Under the pieces are notes generated by a model. It worked only from the letters and a program-made list of their open reading frames with translations, was not told where the DNA came from and did not search any database. A stretch of DNA of 64,000 nt, taken from positions 3,906,001 to 3,970,000 of the forward strand of contig NZ_CP132976.1 in assembly GCF_030864005.1 (NCBI RefSeq), given 5' to 3'. A program made the translations under genes and the position numbers. Positions 36,881-45,442 of this stretch are shown here, piece after piece. Position 1 is the first letter of the stretch; each line of letters opens with the position of its first letter. This DNA comes from Achromobacter seleniivolatilans (GTDB lineage: Bacteria > Pseudomonadota > Gammaproteobacteria > Burkholderiales > Burkholderiaceae_B).

Positions 36881-37566
36881 TGCAAGCCATGATTCTTGCC
36901 GCTGGCCGCGGCGAACGGATGCGGCCGCTGACAGACCGGTGTCCCAAGCCATTGCTGGAGGTCGGCGGCAAGCCGCTGATCGTCTGGCATCTGGAACGCC
37001 TGGCGTCCGCCGGCATCCGCGACGTGGTCATCAATCACGCCTGGCTGGGTCAAGAGATTGAACGCGTGCTTGGCGACGGCAGCGCCTACGGCGTGCGGAT
37101 ACGCTATTCGGCTGAATCCACCGCGCTGGAAACAGCCGGTGGTATCGCCCAGGCCCTGCCCCTCTTGGGCGACGCGCCCTTTCTCGTCATCAATGGCGAT
37201 ATCTGGTGCGACTGGAATCCCGAGGACGCCTTTGCCATAGCCGAAGGGCTGTCCGCAGGCGGCGCCTGGCTTGTGCTGGTGGACAATCCCGCCCATCACC
37301 CCGGCGGAGATTTCCGGCTGGACTCGGATGGCAGCGTGCACGCCCAGGGCGAACCTCGTTTGACCTTTGCGGGTATCGGCGTCTACCATCCTTCGTTGTT
37401 CGCGGATGTTCAGCGCGGCACGGCGGCACCGCTTGCGCCCTTGCTTCGGCAAGCAATGACCCAAAATCAGGCGCAGGGCACGCGTCATGCCGGCCGTTGG
37501 ACGGATGTCGGCACCCCGCAACGGCTTGCCGACCTGGACTCTGAGCTGCGCGCCACGGCGCGCTGA
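36880..37566 (+). CDS. murU: N-acetylmuramate alpha-1-phosphate uridylyltransferase MurU
   Basis: This 228-residue nucleotidyltransferase begins MQAMILAAGRGERMRPLTDRCPKPLLEVGGKPLI, the sugar-1-phosphate nucleotidyltransferase signature with the G-x-G-x-R-M nucleotide loop and P-K-P-L. It makes UDP-MurNAc from MurNAc-1-phosphate produced by AmgK. The ATG shares its A with the amgK stop (TGATG). Together they are a recycling pathway that can lower sensitivity to fosfomycin in organisms carrying it. Confidence 0.92.
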   Translation: MQAMILAAGRGERMRPLTDRCPKPLLEVGGKPLIVWHLERLASAGIRDVVINHAWLGQEIERVLGDGSAYGVRIRYSAESTALETAGGIAQALPLLGDAPFLVINGDIWCDWNPEDAFAIAEGLSAGGAWLVLVDNPAHHPGGDFRLDSDGSVHAQGEPRLTFAGIGVYHPSLFADVQRGTAAPLAPLLRQAMTQNQAQGTRHAGRWTDVGTPQRLADLDSELRATAR

Positions 37567-37711
37567 TGCTCACATATTTCACAATATCAAGGTGCGCAAC
37601 CAGGATTGTCCGCGCACCCACGCCCCCAGATAACGGGGTATTCTTTGACGCTTTGGCACGCGCGGGCAGCGTGCGGACAAGCAACACACAGGAAGTTTTC
37701 TAGGAATGGGG

Positions 37712-38410
37712 ATGTTTGGAAGATCGCAACGGGCCGTATTCAAGCCCTCCGTATACCAACCCGGTCTACGCACGCGCCGTCTGCCGCGCTGGCTTGTTCT
37801 GCTGCTGGTGGGCATTGGCCTTGGTGCGGGCGGCGTTCTCTTCCTGCAAACCAACTATGGCCCGCAACGCCTGACCGTTGAACAGTCGGAAAGCCTGCAT
37901 AGCGAACTGAGCGCCTCCAATCTCGAACGCCAGCGGCTCCAGACCCAGTTGGAAGAAGCCACGCAGCAGCGTGACGCCAACAAGTCGGGCCACGAAAAGC
38001 TGACGACAGATCTGGGCGATGCCCGCGCCAAAATCGACACGCTGAATAAAGAATTGGTCCTGTTCCAGGACGCCATGCCCGCTGACCCGCGTGGCGGCAA
38101 CCTGGGCATCCGGTCGGCCACGTTCAAGCGCGCCCCCGGCCAACTGGACTTCCAGGTCCTGGTCATGCGCGAAGAACGTACTGGCGCCCCCTTTAAGGGC
38201 ACGCTCACGTTTTCTATCGACGGCAGCTACCCCAACGGACGCGTCGCCACGATTACGCCTGAAGGCCCCACGCTGAATGTAGACCGTTACGACTACGCTC
38301 TGGGCCAACTCAAGCTGCCCGACGGCTTCACCCCCAAGGTGGTCGTGCTGCGCGTCATGGACAGCGGCCAAAAACAGCAGGCCATGCGCATCTATTACGT
38401 GCGCAACTAA
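37712..38410 (+). CDS. Single-span membrane protein with periplasmic coiled coil (unknown function)
   Basis: This protein of about 232 residues has a basic N-terminal cytoplasmic tail and one transmembrane segment (about 28-50: WLVLLLVGIGLGAGGVLFL). A coiled coil follows (about 60-120, heptads rich in Leu, Glu and Gln), then a C-terminal beta-rich domain (about 125-232) ending ALGQLKLPDGF and RVMDSGQKQQ. I recognise this as a conserved betaproteobacterial protein (DUF6776-like) without a known role. The ATG at 37712 has AGGA six bases upstream; the ATG at 37706 directly abuts it. The envelope topology and the place after murU suggest a cell-wall link, which is inference. Confidence 0.75.
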   Translation: MFGRSQRAVFKPSVYQPGLRTRRLPRWLVLLLVGIGLGAGGVLFLQTNYGPQRLTVEQSESLHSELSASNLERQRLQTQLEEATQQRDANKSGHEKLTTDLGDARAKIDTLNKELVLFQDAMPADPRGGNLGIRSATFKRAPGQLDFQVLVMREERTGAPFKGTLTFSIDGSYPNGRVATITPEGPTLNVDRYDYALGQLKLPDGFTPKVVVLRVMDSGQKQQAMRIYYVRN

Positions 38411-38424
38411 GCGCGCCTCTCCCG

Positions 38425-38452
38425 AAAACCCGCCCGTCCGGCGGGTTTTTTT
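38425..38452 (+). terminator. Rho-independent terminator
   Basis: The stem AAACCCGCC / GGCGGGTTT with a 5-base loop and a following run of seven T ends the amgK-murU-membrane protein transcript. Confidence 0.9.
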
Positions 38453-38468
38453 GCGCCCGGCGCAAGTA

Positions 38469-38510
38469 GTTGCGCGCGCAACCTTTCAAGCATATAGTTG
38501 CGCAAACAAC
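38469..38510. promoter_or_regulatory. Paired TTGCGC dyads, probable MarR operators
   Basis: GTTGCGCGCGCAAC (38469-38482) is a perfect 14-bp palindrome. GTTGCGCAAACAAC (38497-38510) is a close imperfect copy 28 bases further on, with the same half-site GTTG. Another TTGCGC pair lies at 38460-38475. They sit directly before the monooxygenase ribosome site (GGAGAC at 38519). The same operon ends with a MarR-family gene, which typically binds such sites and autoregulates. Confidence 0.65.
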
Positions 38511-38527
38511 CAAATATCGGAGACAAA

Positions 38528-40153
38528 ATGCCACTCCCCTCGCACGTTCCCGTCCTGATTGCAGGCGGGGGCCCGGTCGGTCTGACTTTGGCCGCCCTCC
38601 TGGCCGAATACGGCATCGCCTCGCTTACCGTGGAAGCCGACGATGACTATTGCAGCGGCAGCCGGGCCATCTGCATCTCGCGCCGCTCGCAGGAAATTCT
38701 GGGGTGGGTGGGCGCCGACAAGCCGGTCATGTCCACCGGTCTGGCCTGGACGGGAGGGCGCAGCTATTTTGGCGACCGCGAAGTCCTGCACTTTGAAATG
38801 CCGCACGATCCGCTGCAGCGCTATGCCCCAATGGTCAACATCCAGCAATACTCGGTAGAGGAATACGCCCATCTGGCCATGCAGCGCCACCCGGAATTGG
38901 CCAAGCTGCAATGGTCGGCCCGCGTCGCAGGACTGCAAGCGGATGACAAAGGCGTCACCGTTGAAGTCGATGCGGACGGCCAGCGCCAGACGGTGCGCGC
39001 AGACTGGCTGATCGCCTGCGACGGTGGCCGCAGCACGGTGCGCGAGTCCATGGGCCTGAAGCTTGAGGGCATGCAGTACGAAGGGCGTTACGTCATTGTC
39101 GACATCGAACAAGAATCCAATCGCGCGGTCGAACGCCTGGCCTGGTTCGACCCTCCGTCCAACCCCGGCTCCACGTTGTTGATGCACCGCCAGCCCGGCA
39201 ATGTGTGGCGGGTGGATTACCAGATTGCAGACGACGAAGATGCGGACGCTGCGGTCAAACCCGAGAACGTGCTGCCGCGCGTTCAAAGCCATCTGGACAT
39301 GATCGGCGAGACAGCGCCGTGGAAACCGCTCTGGATTTCGCTGTACAACGCCAAGTGCCTGACCTTGGATCAGTACCGTCACGGACGGGTGTTGTTCGCC
39401 GGAGATGCAGGCCATCTGGTGCCGATCTTTGGCGTGCGCGGACTGAACTCCGGTCTGGACGATGCAGGCAACCTGGCCTGGAAACTGGCCTGGGTGTTGA
39501 ACGGCCAAGCCTCCGACAGTCTGCTGGACAGCTATAGCGTCGAACGCGTCCATGCCACTCGCCAGAACCTGGCCTATGGCGCCAAGAGCACCGAATTCAT
39601 GGCCCCGCCAGACTTCGGCTTCCGGTTGCTGCGCGAGGCCGCATTGCGCCTGGCGCTGGTGGACGAGACGGTGCGGCCCCTGATCAACCCCCGCCAATCC
39701 GCGCCCATTTCCTATGACACGTCACCGTTGAACCTGGGTGACGGCGCGCCCGGCGCCCATCCGGCCGCGGCACCGGGCCAGCCTGCGCCCGATGTACTGC
39801 TGCATGACGGCGACACGCCGCATCATCTTAGCGAGCACTTCGGCCAAGGGTTCGTGGCGCTGGCGATCTCGCCCGCCCCCGGACTTGCCGCCGAGCTGCA
39901 CGCGTTGGCCGCCGCCACGCAAACGTCCCCCAAGCCGCTACAGGTGCTATGCGTCAACAAAAACGCTCTGCGCGATACACACGGCCAACTCGGCCCGCGC
40001 TACGGTTGCGAGGCAGGTTCTGTCATTTTGATGCGCCCGGACGGTTATGTGCTGGGCCGGTGGACCCAACCCGGGGCGACCGGTCTGCGGGCGGCGCTGG
40101 CCCCCTACTACCCCAGCCTTGAATCCAATACTCAGAAAAAAGGCCAAGCATGA
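38528..40153 (+). CDS. FAD-dependent aromatic monooxygenase (PheA/TfdB/MhpA family)
   Basis: This 541-residue flavoprotein hydroxylase has the N-terminal FAD dinucleotide motif VLIAGGGPVGLTLAALLAE (GxGxxG) with the ribose-binding glutamate of VEADDD. The NADPH/FAD motif CDGGRSTVRESMG and the second FAD motif GDAGHLVPIFGVRGLNSGLDDAGNLAWKL follow, with a thioredoxin-like C-terminal domain (about 420-541). It would hydroxylate a phenolic or other aromatic compound using NAD(P)H and oxygen. A GGAGAC precedes the ATG at 38528. The substrate is unknown; it is co-transcribed with a DUF2783-type protein and its likely MarR regulator. Confidence 0.9.
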   Translation: MPLPSHVPVLIAGGGPVGLTLAALLAEYGIASLTVEADDDYCSGSRAICISRRSQEILGWVGADKPVMSTGLAWTGGRSYFGDREVLHFEMPHDPLQRYAPMVNIQQYSVEEYAHLAMQRHPELAKLQWSARVAGLQADDKGVTVEVDADGQRQTVRADWLIACDGGRSTVRESMGLKLEGMQYEGRYVIVDIEQESNRAVERLAWFDPPSNPGSTLLMHRQPGNVWRVDYQIADDEDADAAVKPENVLPRVQSHLDMIGETAPWKPLWISLYNAKCLTLDQYRHGRVLFAGDAGHLVPIFGVRGLNSGLDDAGNLAWKLAWVLNGQASDSLLDSYSVERVHATRQNLAYGAKSTEFMAPPDFGFRLLREAALRLALVDETVRPLINPRQSAPISYDTSPLNLGDGAPGAHPAAAPGQPAPDVLLHDGDTPHHLSEHFGQGFVALAISPAPGLAAELHALAAATQTSPKPLQVLCVNKNALRDTHGQLGPRYGCEAGSVILMRPDGYVLGRWTQPGATGLRAALAPYYPSLESNTQKKGQA

Positions 40154-40377
40154 ACAACGATGAACTGGACCAGGTCTACACCGCCATGGCGCAAGCGCTC
40201 ACGCGGGTGGGTGAATCGCAAGCCCAACTGTTTCTATCCATACTCGGTCTGTCGTTGCTGAGCCGGCAACCCGATGCCAAGGCCGCGCTGGCGCTGTTGG
40301 TGCAAGCGGAAGACGCCTGCCTTGATGCAGGCCCTGTGGCAAACTATCCCGCCGCCACTCCTGCCCGCCCGACGTGA
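40150..40377 (+). CDS. Small DUF2783-like protein
   Basis: This 75-residue, mostly helical protein (LDQVYTAMAQALTRVGES... then LFLSILGLSLLSRQPDAKAALALLVQAE) resembles DUF2783 proteins, which are repeatedly encoded beside FAD-dependent aromatic monooxygenases and have no assigned function. Its ATG overlaps the monooxygenase stop and its own stop overlaps the GTG of the MarR gene, so it is translationally coupled on both sides. A role as a small partner of the monooxygenase is inference from this context. Confidence 0.7.
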   Translation: MNNDELDQVYTAMAQALTRVGESQAQLFLSILGLSLLSRQPDAKAALALLVQAEDACLDAGPVANYPAATPARPT

Positions 40378-40829
40378 AAACGCCCCCACTGGAACGATTC
40401 CTGACTTACCGCCTGCACGTGGTCAACAAGATCACCGACCGGGACACGAATCGCGCCTATCTGAGCGACTGCGACATTCCGCTGGGCGAGGCGCGTTGCC
40501 TGGCAGCTATCGGCCGCTACGCGCCGCTTTCCGTCAACGATCTGGCGCGGACGGCCAACTTGAACAAGGGCCAGGCCAGCCGTTCGGCGCAGGCCCTGGT
40601 CGACCGCGGCCTGGTTGAAAAAACCTTGTCCGCATCAGATGGACGCGGCGTGGTGCTGACGCCAACCGCGTCGGGGCTGACGCAATACCAACGCATCATT
40701 GACCTGATCGCCCGGCGCAACGACGAAATCTTCGCCTGTCTCAGCGCCGACGAACAGCGCCTGTTCGGCAACATGCTGGACCGCCTGATCGAACACGTCC
40801 AGTCGCCCGCTGAAGGCGCCGAAGATTAG
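40374..40829 (+). CDS. MarR-family transcriptional regulator
   Basis: This 151-residue winged-helix regulator has a dimerisation helix at the N-terminus, the recognition region [29 protein letters not shown] (about 54-82) and a wing with D-G-R-G-V-V-L (about 88-95). The GTG start at 40374 overlaps the preceding stop. It most likely represses its own operon through the TTGCGC dyads at 38469-38510 and is released by the aromatic substrate. Its end overlaps the convergent pterin dehydratase gene by four bases. Confidence 0.88.
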   Translation: MKTPPLERFLTYRLHVVNKITDRDTNRAYLSDCDIPLGEARCLAAIGRYAPLSVNDLARTANLNKGQASRSAQALVDRGLVEKTLSASDGRGVVLTPTASGLTQYQRIIDLIARRNDEIFACLSADEQRLFGNMLDRLIEHVQSPAEGAED

Positions 40830-41152
40830 GCCTGCGCCTTTGGCGCGGTGGCGCCTAGCTGCGCAGCCGCGTCGTCCATGAACTGCGCCATGCGCACATC
40901 CAGCTCGGTCACACCGCCCGCATCATGCGTGGTCAAGGTCACGTCCACCCGGTTGTAGACGTTGGTCCATTCGGGATGATGATTCAGTTTTTCCGCGAAC
41001 ATGGCCACGCGGGCCATAAAGCCAAACGCCGCATTGAAATTGGGAAAGCGAAACCGCTTTTCGATGGCGTCGCGCGTGTCCACCGCCTGCCAGCCGGTCA
41101 AGGCGGCGACGGCGATATCAGTGCCGATACGGGCGGGGGGAAACATAGTCAT
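40826..41152 (-). CDS. 4a-hydroxytetrahydrobiopterin dehydratase (pterin-4a-carbinolamine dehydratase)
   Basis: This 108-residue protein has the family core: [24 protein letters not shown] with the H-H-P-x-W catalytic motif, then [19 protein letters not shown]. It dehydrates the pterin carbinolamine formed by phenylalanine hydroxylase or serves in molybdopterin metabolism. The ATG at 41152 has GGAG six bases upstream; longer in-frame readings have no such site. No phenylalanine hydroxylase is in the window, so its partner gene lies elsewhere. Confidence 0.9.
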   Translation of the reverse strand: MTMFPPARIGTDIAVAALTGWQAVDTRDAIEKRFRFPNFNAAFGFMARVAMFAEKLNHHPEWTNVYNRVDVTLTTHDAGGVTELDVRMAQFMDDAAAQLGATAPKAQA

Positions 41153-41162
41153 GGCAGGCTCC

Positions 41163-41201
41163 AGAAAACAAAAGGCGGCGACGCAATGCGCCGGCCGCCT
41201 T
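41163..41201 (-). terminator. Rho-independent terminator of the OmpA-like gene
   Basis: On the minus strand an 8-bp stem (AAGGCGGC / GCCGCCTT, 14-base loop) is followed by TTTGTTTTC. It lies 43 nt after the OmpA-like lipoprotein stop. Confidence 0.65.
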
Positions 41202-41243
41202 GAACACAAACACGCACAGCGTTGCGCAGGGGAGTCCCCCGGC

Positions 41244-41891
41244 TTACTGCTTCACCGCGTACAAATAGATTTCCACCCGGCGGTTCAGCGCGCGTCCTTC
41301 GGCGGTCGCATTGTCGCCTATCGGATCGTTGGGGCCGCGGCCCTCGACGGCCAGACGGCCTGTTGCCACGCCCTGCTTGGCCAGATAATCCGTCACGCTC
41401 TTGGCGCGGTTGACCGACAGCGTCTGGTTATGTGCCAAAGCGCCCGTGCTGTCCGTGTGGCCGACAACCTTGGCGCGCAGCTCGGGATGCTGATTCAGTG
41501 AGCGCGCCACGCTGTCCAGCACGGGCAACAGGGCGGGCTTGAGCTGCGTCTTGTCCGTATCGAACGACACGCCGCTTGGGATATTGACCTTGAGGCTGCC
41601 GTCCGGCATTTCGACTACGTCGATACCAAGCGAAGATGCCCCAGATTTCTGCACATCGTCCTTGACGACCTTCCAGTTGTAGCCAACCACCCCGCCAGCC
41701 ACAGCGCCAATACCGGCGCCAATTGCTGCGCCCTTGCCGTGCCCGATCAACGCGCCGATGCCGGCGCCTACCGCCGCCCCAGCGCCCGTGCCTATCGCGG
41801 TGTTGGTGCCCTGTTGCGTGGCGCACCCTGCCAGCAGCGCGCCCGCCGCTGCCAACACGGCGATCCGGTTGAATATTGTTCTTGAGTTCAT
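41244..41891 (-). CDS. OmpA-family lipoprotein with glycine-zipper segment
   Basis: This 215-residue lipoprotein has a signal peptide with lipobox LLAG-C (about 17-21). A glycine-zipper stretch (about 30-75, repeated G-A-G-x-G-x-x-x-G) may insert in the outer membrane. The C-terminal OmpA peptidoglycan-binding domain (about 105-210) has [18 protein letters not shown] and [11 protein letters not shown]. The ATG at 41891 follows GGAGG by six bases; the longer frame from 42032 is not needed. It likely ties the outer membrane to peptidoglycan. Orthologues are common in Bordetella and Burkholderia. Confidence 0.9.
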   Translation of the reverse strand: MNSRTIFNRIAVLAAAGALLAGCATQQGTNTAIGTGAGAAVGAGIGALIGHGKGAAIGAGIGAVAGGVVGYNWKVVKDDVQKSGASSLGIDVVEMPDGSLKVNIPSGVSFDTDKTQLKPALLPVLDSVARSLNQHPELRAKVVGHTDSTGALAHNQTLSVNRAKSVTDYLAKQGVATGRLAVEGRGPNDPIGDNATAEGRALNRRVEIYLYAVKQ

Positions 41892-42050
41892 GGCAACCTC
41901 CACAGTTCCGTCGCGGTGCCGGGTCATTCCGGCCAACCCAATGCTAGCAAGCACAAGAGCGCTGACGCGCAACATTTTGTACTGCCAAAAACGGGAGAAA
42001 GCGAGCAACATCCAGTGAAAAGACTGCCTCACTGCCGTATGACCATGCCT

Positions 42051-42707
42051 TCAGCGCGCGTGAAACTTCGCCAGCCAAGGCAACGCATCTTCCAAGCGCG
42101 GCGATTCCAGCTCCGGGCGCGGCGCCCCTTCCGGCAAGGCCAGCGCCACGCGGTTGTGCCAATAGGTGCGCAACCCCACCTTGCTGGTGCCGAACATGTC
42201 ATACCCCGAACCCGCGACGAATGCCGTGTCTGACGGCGTTACTTGCATGCGGTCCAACGCCAGCGCATAAGGGCGCGGGTCGGGCTTATAAAAGCCCGCA
42301 TCTTCGGACGTCACCACCACATCCCAGTTGACACCCAACAAGTTCGCCGCGCGCTGGCCCAGGCGGTCAGAACAGTTCGTAACCACGCCCAACCGGCAAT
42401 GCGGACGCAGCGCCAGCAACAGTTCGCGAGCGCCATCCCAAACGGGCAGCTCATCCCAGTGGGCCTCCAGGGCAGCGGGCGCGCTGGATGGCAGGCCCAC
42501 GGAGACGGCAGCTTCCTGGACCAATTGTTCATAGGGCTGATAGGCGCCGCAACCGTACGTGCGGCGCAGATATTCCGCGCGCCATGCCCGGCCCAGCGCT
42601 TCAGAGCCTGCTGCACGATTCCAGACAGTCCACGAATCCAGCAGCGCGGTCAGAAGGTCGAACAGCACCGCGCGGGGATAGGCGGACGAAACTAAAGCAT
42701 CAGACAT
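42051..42707 (-). CDS. HAD-superfamily hydrolase (haloacid dehalogenase type II-like)
   Basis: This 218-residue HAD protein has the nucleophile Asp17 in AVLFDLLTALLDSW, Ser/Thr motif II in GVVTNCSD, the motif III lysine in GFYKPDPRPYALAL, and motif IV FVAGSGYDMFGTSKVG. The spacing and cap are those of the L-2-haloacid dehalogenase / phosphatase subclass I. A small-molecule phosphatase or dehalogenase activity is possible; the substrate is unknown. An AGGAG seven bases upstream fixes the ATG at 42707. Confidence 0.83.
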   Translation of the reverse strand: MSDALVSSAYPRAVLFDLLTALLDSWTVWNRAAGSEALGRAWRAEYLRRTYGCGAYQPYEQLVQEAAVSVGLPSSAPAALEAHWDELPVWDGARELLLALRPHCRLGVVTNCSDRLGQRAANLLGVNWDVVVTSEDAGFYKPDPRPYALALDRMQVTPSDTAFVAGSGYDMFGTSKVGLRTYWHNRVALALPEGAPRPELESPRLEDALPWLAKFHAR

Positions 42708-42808
42708 GCGGCGCTCCTGAAAGGACAGATCGGTCACTATAGAGACCCGCACGCCCGCTGTGGTTTAGCGGAGATTTACTGTTCGTTAAGCTGAATCTTA
42801 ATGGCGCC

Positions 42809-45328
42809 CTACCAGCGGTAAGTCGCCGTTGCCATCACCGTGCGTAAATCCCCGTAGCGGCATACGCCCTGGCTGCAATTGCTCAGGTATTCCTTATTGG
42901 TCAGGTTGCGTACGTTCAGCGCCAGATTCCAACGCTGGATCTGATAGCCAATCATGGCGTCAAACAACGTGTAGGACGGCAATTTCGCCGATGCCGATTC
43001 CGCATAACCCCAGTTCGATCCGGTATAGCGGGCGCCCACGCCAACTTTGATACCCGACGCAAAGCGATAGTCGGTCCACAGCGCAAACTGGTTGCGCGAT
43101 ACGGCCTGCATCTGTTTGCCCACTTCGCTTGCGGTACTGCTGGCCGTCACGTCAGCTTTTGGGGTGTAGGTATATGCCGCCACCACGTTCGCCTGCGGCA
43201 CAGGACGAAATGCCGCTTCGAACTCCAAGCCGCGCACCTGCACCTCGCCCGTTTGCTTGGGTAGGAAGTCCGCCGTGTAGGTGATGTAGTTGCGGCGCCG
43301 CAAATCAAAGGCGGCAACACTGTACCGGCTGGTGCCGCCCGGCGGCTCATAGCGCAGGCCCACTTCATATTGGCGGCCCGTTTCCGGCTTCATCGGGCTG
43401 TTGGTCACCGGGTCGATCGTGGCGGTAGGCGAGAACGATTCCGCATAGCTGAAGTACGGCGCCACGCCGCTCGGATGCAGATAGACAACCCCGCCCCGGC
43501 CACTGAAATTGTGCTCGGAAATCTTGGTTGTCGATCCATCGATATTGCTGCTGACGTCCGCCGACGCCCGGTCGTAGCGTCCGCCCAAGGTTGCCACCCA
43601 ATTGCCCCACTTGATCTGGTCTTGCAGGTAGAAACCCGCCTGAGCCAGCTTGGTAGTGCCATCGAACCAGGGGTCCGCCGTCGTTATTGCGCCGCCATGC
43701 ACCGGTGAATAGGCATCGATCGGGCTGACCGTGCCGTCGTTGTAAGTGGCCTGGTAGTTGCGCGAATGCTGATAATCAAAACCTGCCAACAGTGTGTGCT
43801 GCCAGTCACCCAAACGGACTTTGGCCTGCGCCTGGTTATCGATGGTGAACAGCCGCGCGTTTTCATTGCTGCCAAACGGATAGCGGCTCAACAAACGAAA
43901 ATTGGCCGGGTCATCCGGGTTGTTTTCATTGACCGTCACAAAATCGCCGCGCACGTACACCTGCCGGTAATCCACGCTGGTATAGCCATAACGCGCGTTC
44001 TGGCGGACGGTCCAGGTGTCATTGAAGCGATGCTCCAACATGTACCCCACCATCCATTGCTCTTGATTGAAGCGATCAAAATCCGATTCGCCCACATAGG
44101 TTTTCGGGGAGATTTTTCCGTTCGGGTTGGACAACAGCGAACCCATTTCCGGATAGCTTCCATACGAACTGCCATCGCGCACCCGTAAATAATGCGACAG
44201 CAAGGTCAGCGTGGTGTCGCTGGACGGCTTGATGGTCAGCGCCGGTGCGATGTAGAAGCGATCGTTGGGTAGCCCGCTGGACGGCAATTCCGCATCACGC
44301 GCCAGGCCCGTCACGCGGTATAGCACTTTGCCGGCATCGTCCACCGGCCCCGAAAAATCCGCCGCAACCTGACGCCGCGAATCGTTGCCGATCTGCACTT
44401 CCATTTCGTGCAATGGCTCTTCGGTGGGACGCTTGCTCACCACATTGATCATGCCTCCCGCGCCGTTCTGGCCATACAGCACCGACGTGGGCCCGCGCAG
44501 CACTTCAATCCGCTCTGCGCCGTAGACCTCGGTCTGCCAAACCGCCCAGCTATTGTTGTTGCGCAATTGCAGCCCGTCCAGGTAGTAGCCAGGGGTCTGC
44601 GCATCAAAACCGCGAATGATCGTCCAGTCGAACCGCGAGTCCGACCCCCAGGGCGACGTATTGATACCCGGGGTGTAGGACAGGCTTTCCTTTAGCCGGG
44701 ACGCGCCAATCTCTTTGATGAAGTCCGCCGACACAACCGAGATCGATTGCGGCGTCTCCATGATCGAACTGTCGGTTTTGGTGCCCGTCGCGCTACGCTT
44801 GGCCAAAAAGCCGTCCACCGGACCAGTCGCCGATTCGGCATTGCCAGTCACAGTCACGGCGGGCAATGTGGTGGCGCCGCGCGCATCCAAGCCTGAGTCC
44901 GAAGATGGCGCCGGCCGCACGGAATACGCGCCGCTTGCGCCCCGCACAATTCGCAGGCCCTGCCCTCGCAGCAATTCGGCAAAACCGTCCTGCACGCCAA
45001 AGCGGCCCGTCAAACCTGCCGAGGTCTTGCCCTGGATCAGGGCCGCGTCCACCGACAGTTCCACGCCCGCTTCACTGGCATAGCGGTTCAGCGTTCGATC
45101 CAACGGACCTGCCGGAATGTTGTAGGTGCGCAGCGTGTCGCCGGCCGGTGACGTGGCGGGCTGCGCGTGAGCCGTCGAAACCGCCATCAAAGGCGCCCCC
45201 AGCGTCAACAAGGCTAGAACGGCCGCGCGTACGACAAAGGCAGGAGCTACGGTGAAGGCCAAACCGGAGCGCGAAGCTTGAGCGCAAAGGGGCGGGAAGG
45301 TCGAGTCAGATGAAGGGCGGAATGCCAT
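42809..45328 (-). CDS. TonB-dependent siderophore receptor with STN signalling domain
   Basis: This 839-residue outer-membrane receptor of the FpvA/FecA transducer class has an N-terminal signal region ending AHAQP near residue 57. An STN domain (about 65-145: YNIPAGPLDRTLNRYASEAGVELS ...) is followed by the plug (about 185-300, with VLRGPTSVLYGQNGAGGMINVVSKRP) and a 22-strand barrel ending ATYRW with a terminal aromatic. STN domains interact with a FecR-type anti-sigma factor, and both FecR and the sigma factor are encoded just upstream. A ferric hydroxamate- or catecholate-type siderophore is likely; the ligand is not readable. AGGA lies eight bases before the ATG. Confidence 0.92.
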   Translation of the reverse strand: MAFRPSSDSTFPPLCAQASRSGLAFTVAPAFVVRAAVLALLTLGAPLMAVSTAHAQPATSPAGDTLRTYNIPAGPLDRTLNRYASEAGVELSVDAALIQGKTSAGLTGRFGVQDGFAELLRGQGLRIVRGASGAYSVRPAPSSDSGLDARGATTLPAVTVTGNAESATGPVDGFLAKRSATGTKTDSSIMETPQSISVVSADFIKEIGASRLKESLSYTPGINTSPWGSDSRFDWTIIRGFDAQTPGYYLDGLQLRNNNSWAVWQTEVYGAERIEVLRGPTSVLYGQNGAGGMINVVSKRPTEEPLHEMEVQIGNDSRRQVAADFSGPVDDAGKVLYRVTGLARDAELPSSGLPNDRFYIAPALTIKPSSDTTLTLLSHYLRVRDGSSYGSYPEMGSLLSNPNGKISPKTYVGESDFDRFNQEQWMVGYMLEHRFNDTWTVRQNARYGYTSVDYRQVYVRGDFVTVNENNPDDPANFRLLSRYPFGSNENARLFTIDNQAQAKVRLGDWQHTLLAGFDYQHSRNYQATYNDGTVSPIDAYSPVHGGAITTADPWFDGTTKLAQAGFYLQDQIKWGNWVATLGGRYDRASADVSSNIDGSTTKISEHNFSGRGGVVYLHPSGVAPYFSYAESFSPTATIDPVTNSPMKPETGRQYEVGLRYEPPGGTSRYSVAAFDLRRRNYITYTADFLPKQTGEVQVRGLEFEAAFRPVPQANVVAAYTYTPKADVTASSTASEVGKQMQAVSRNQFALWTDYRFASGIKVGVGARYTGSNWGYAESASAKLPSYTLFDAMIGYQIQRWNLALNVRNLTNKEYLSNCSQGVCRYGDLRTVMATATYRW

Positions 45329-45442
45329 CGGTCGTGTCCTGGTCGTGCGGAAAATGAGAAGGGCTTATGACGTCTTCCGAACGAACCGGCCAAATCCTCA
45401 ATCTTTGGCAAAAAAATTATGCAACCGCGCGCGCAGCGGCAG

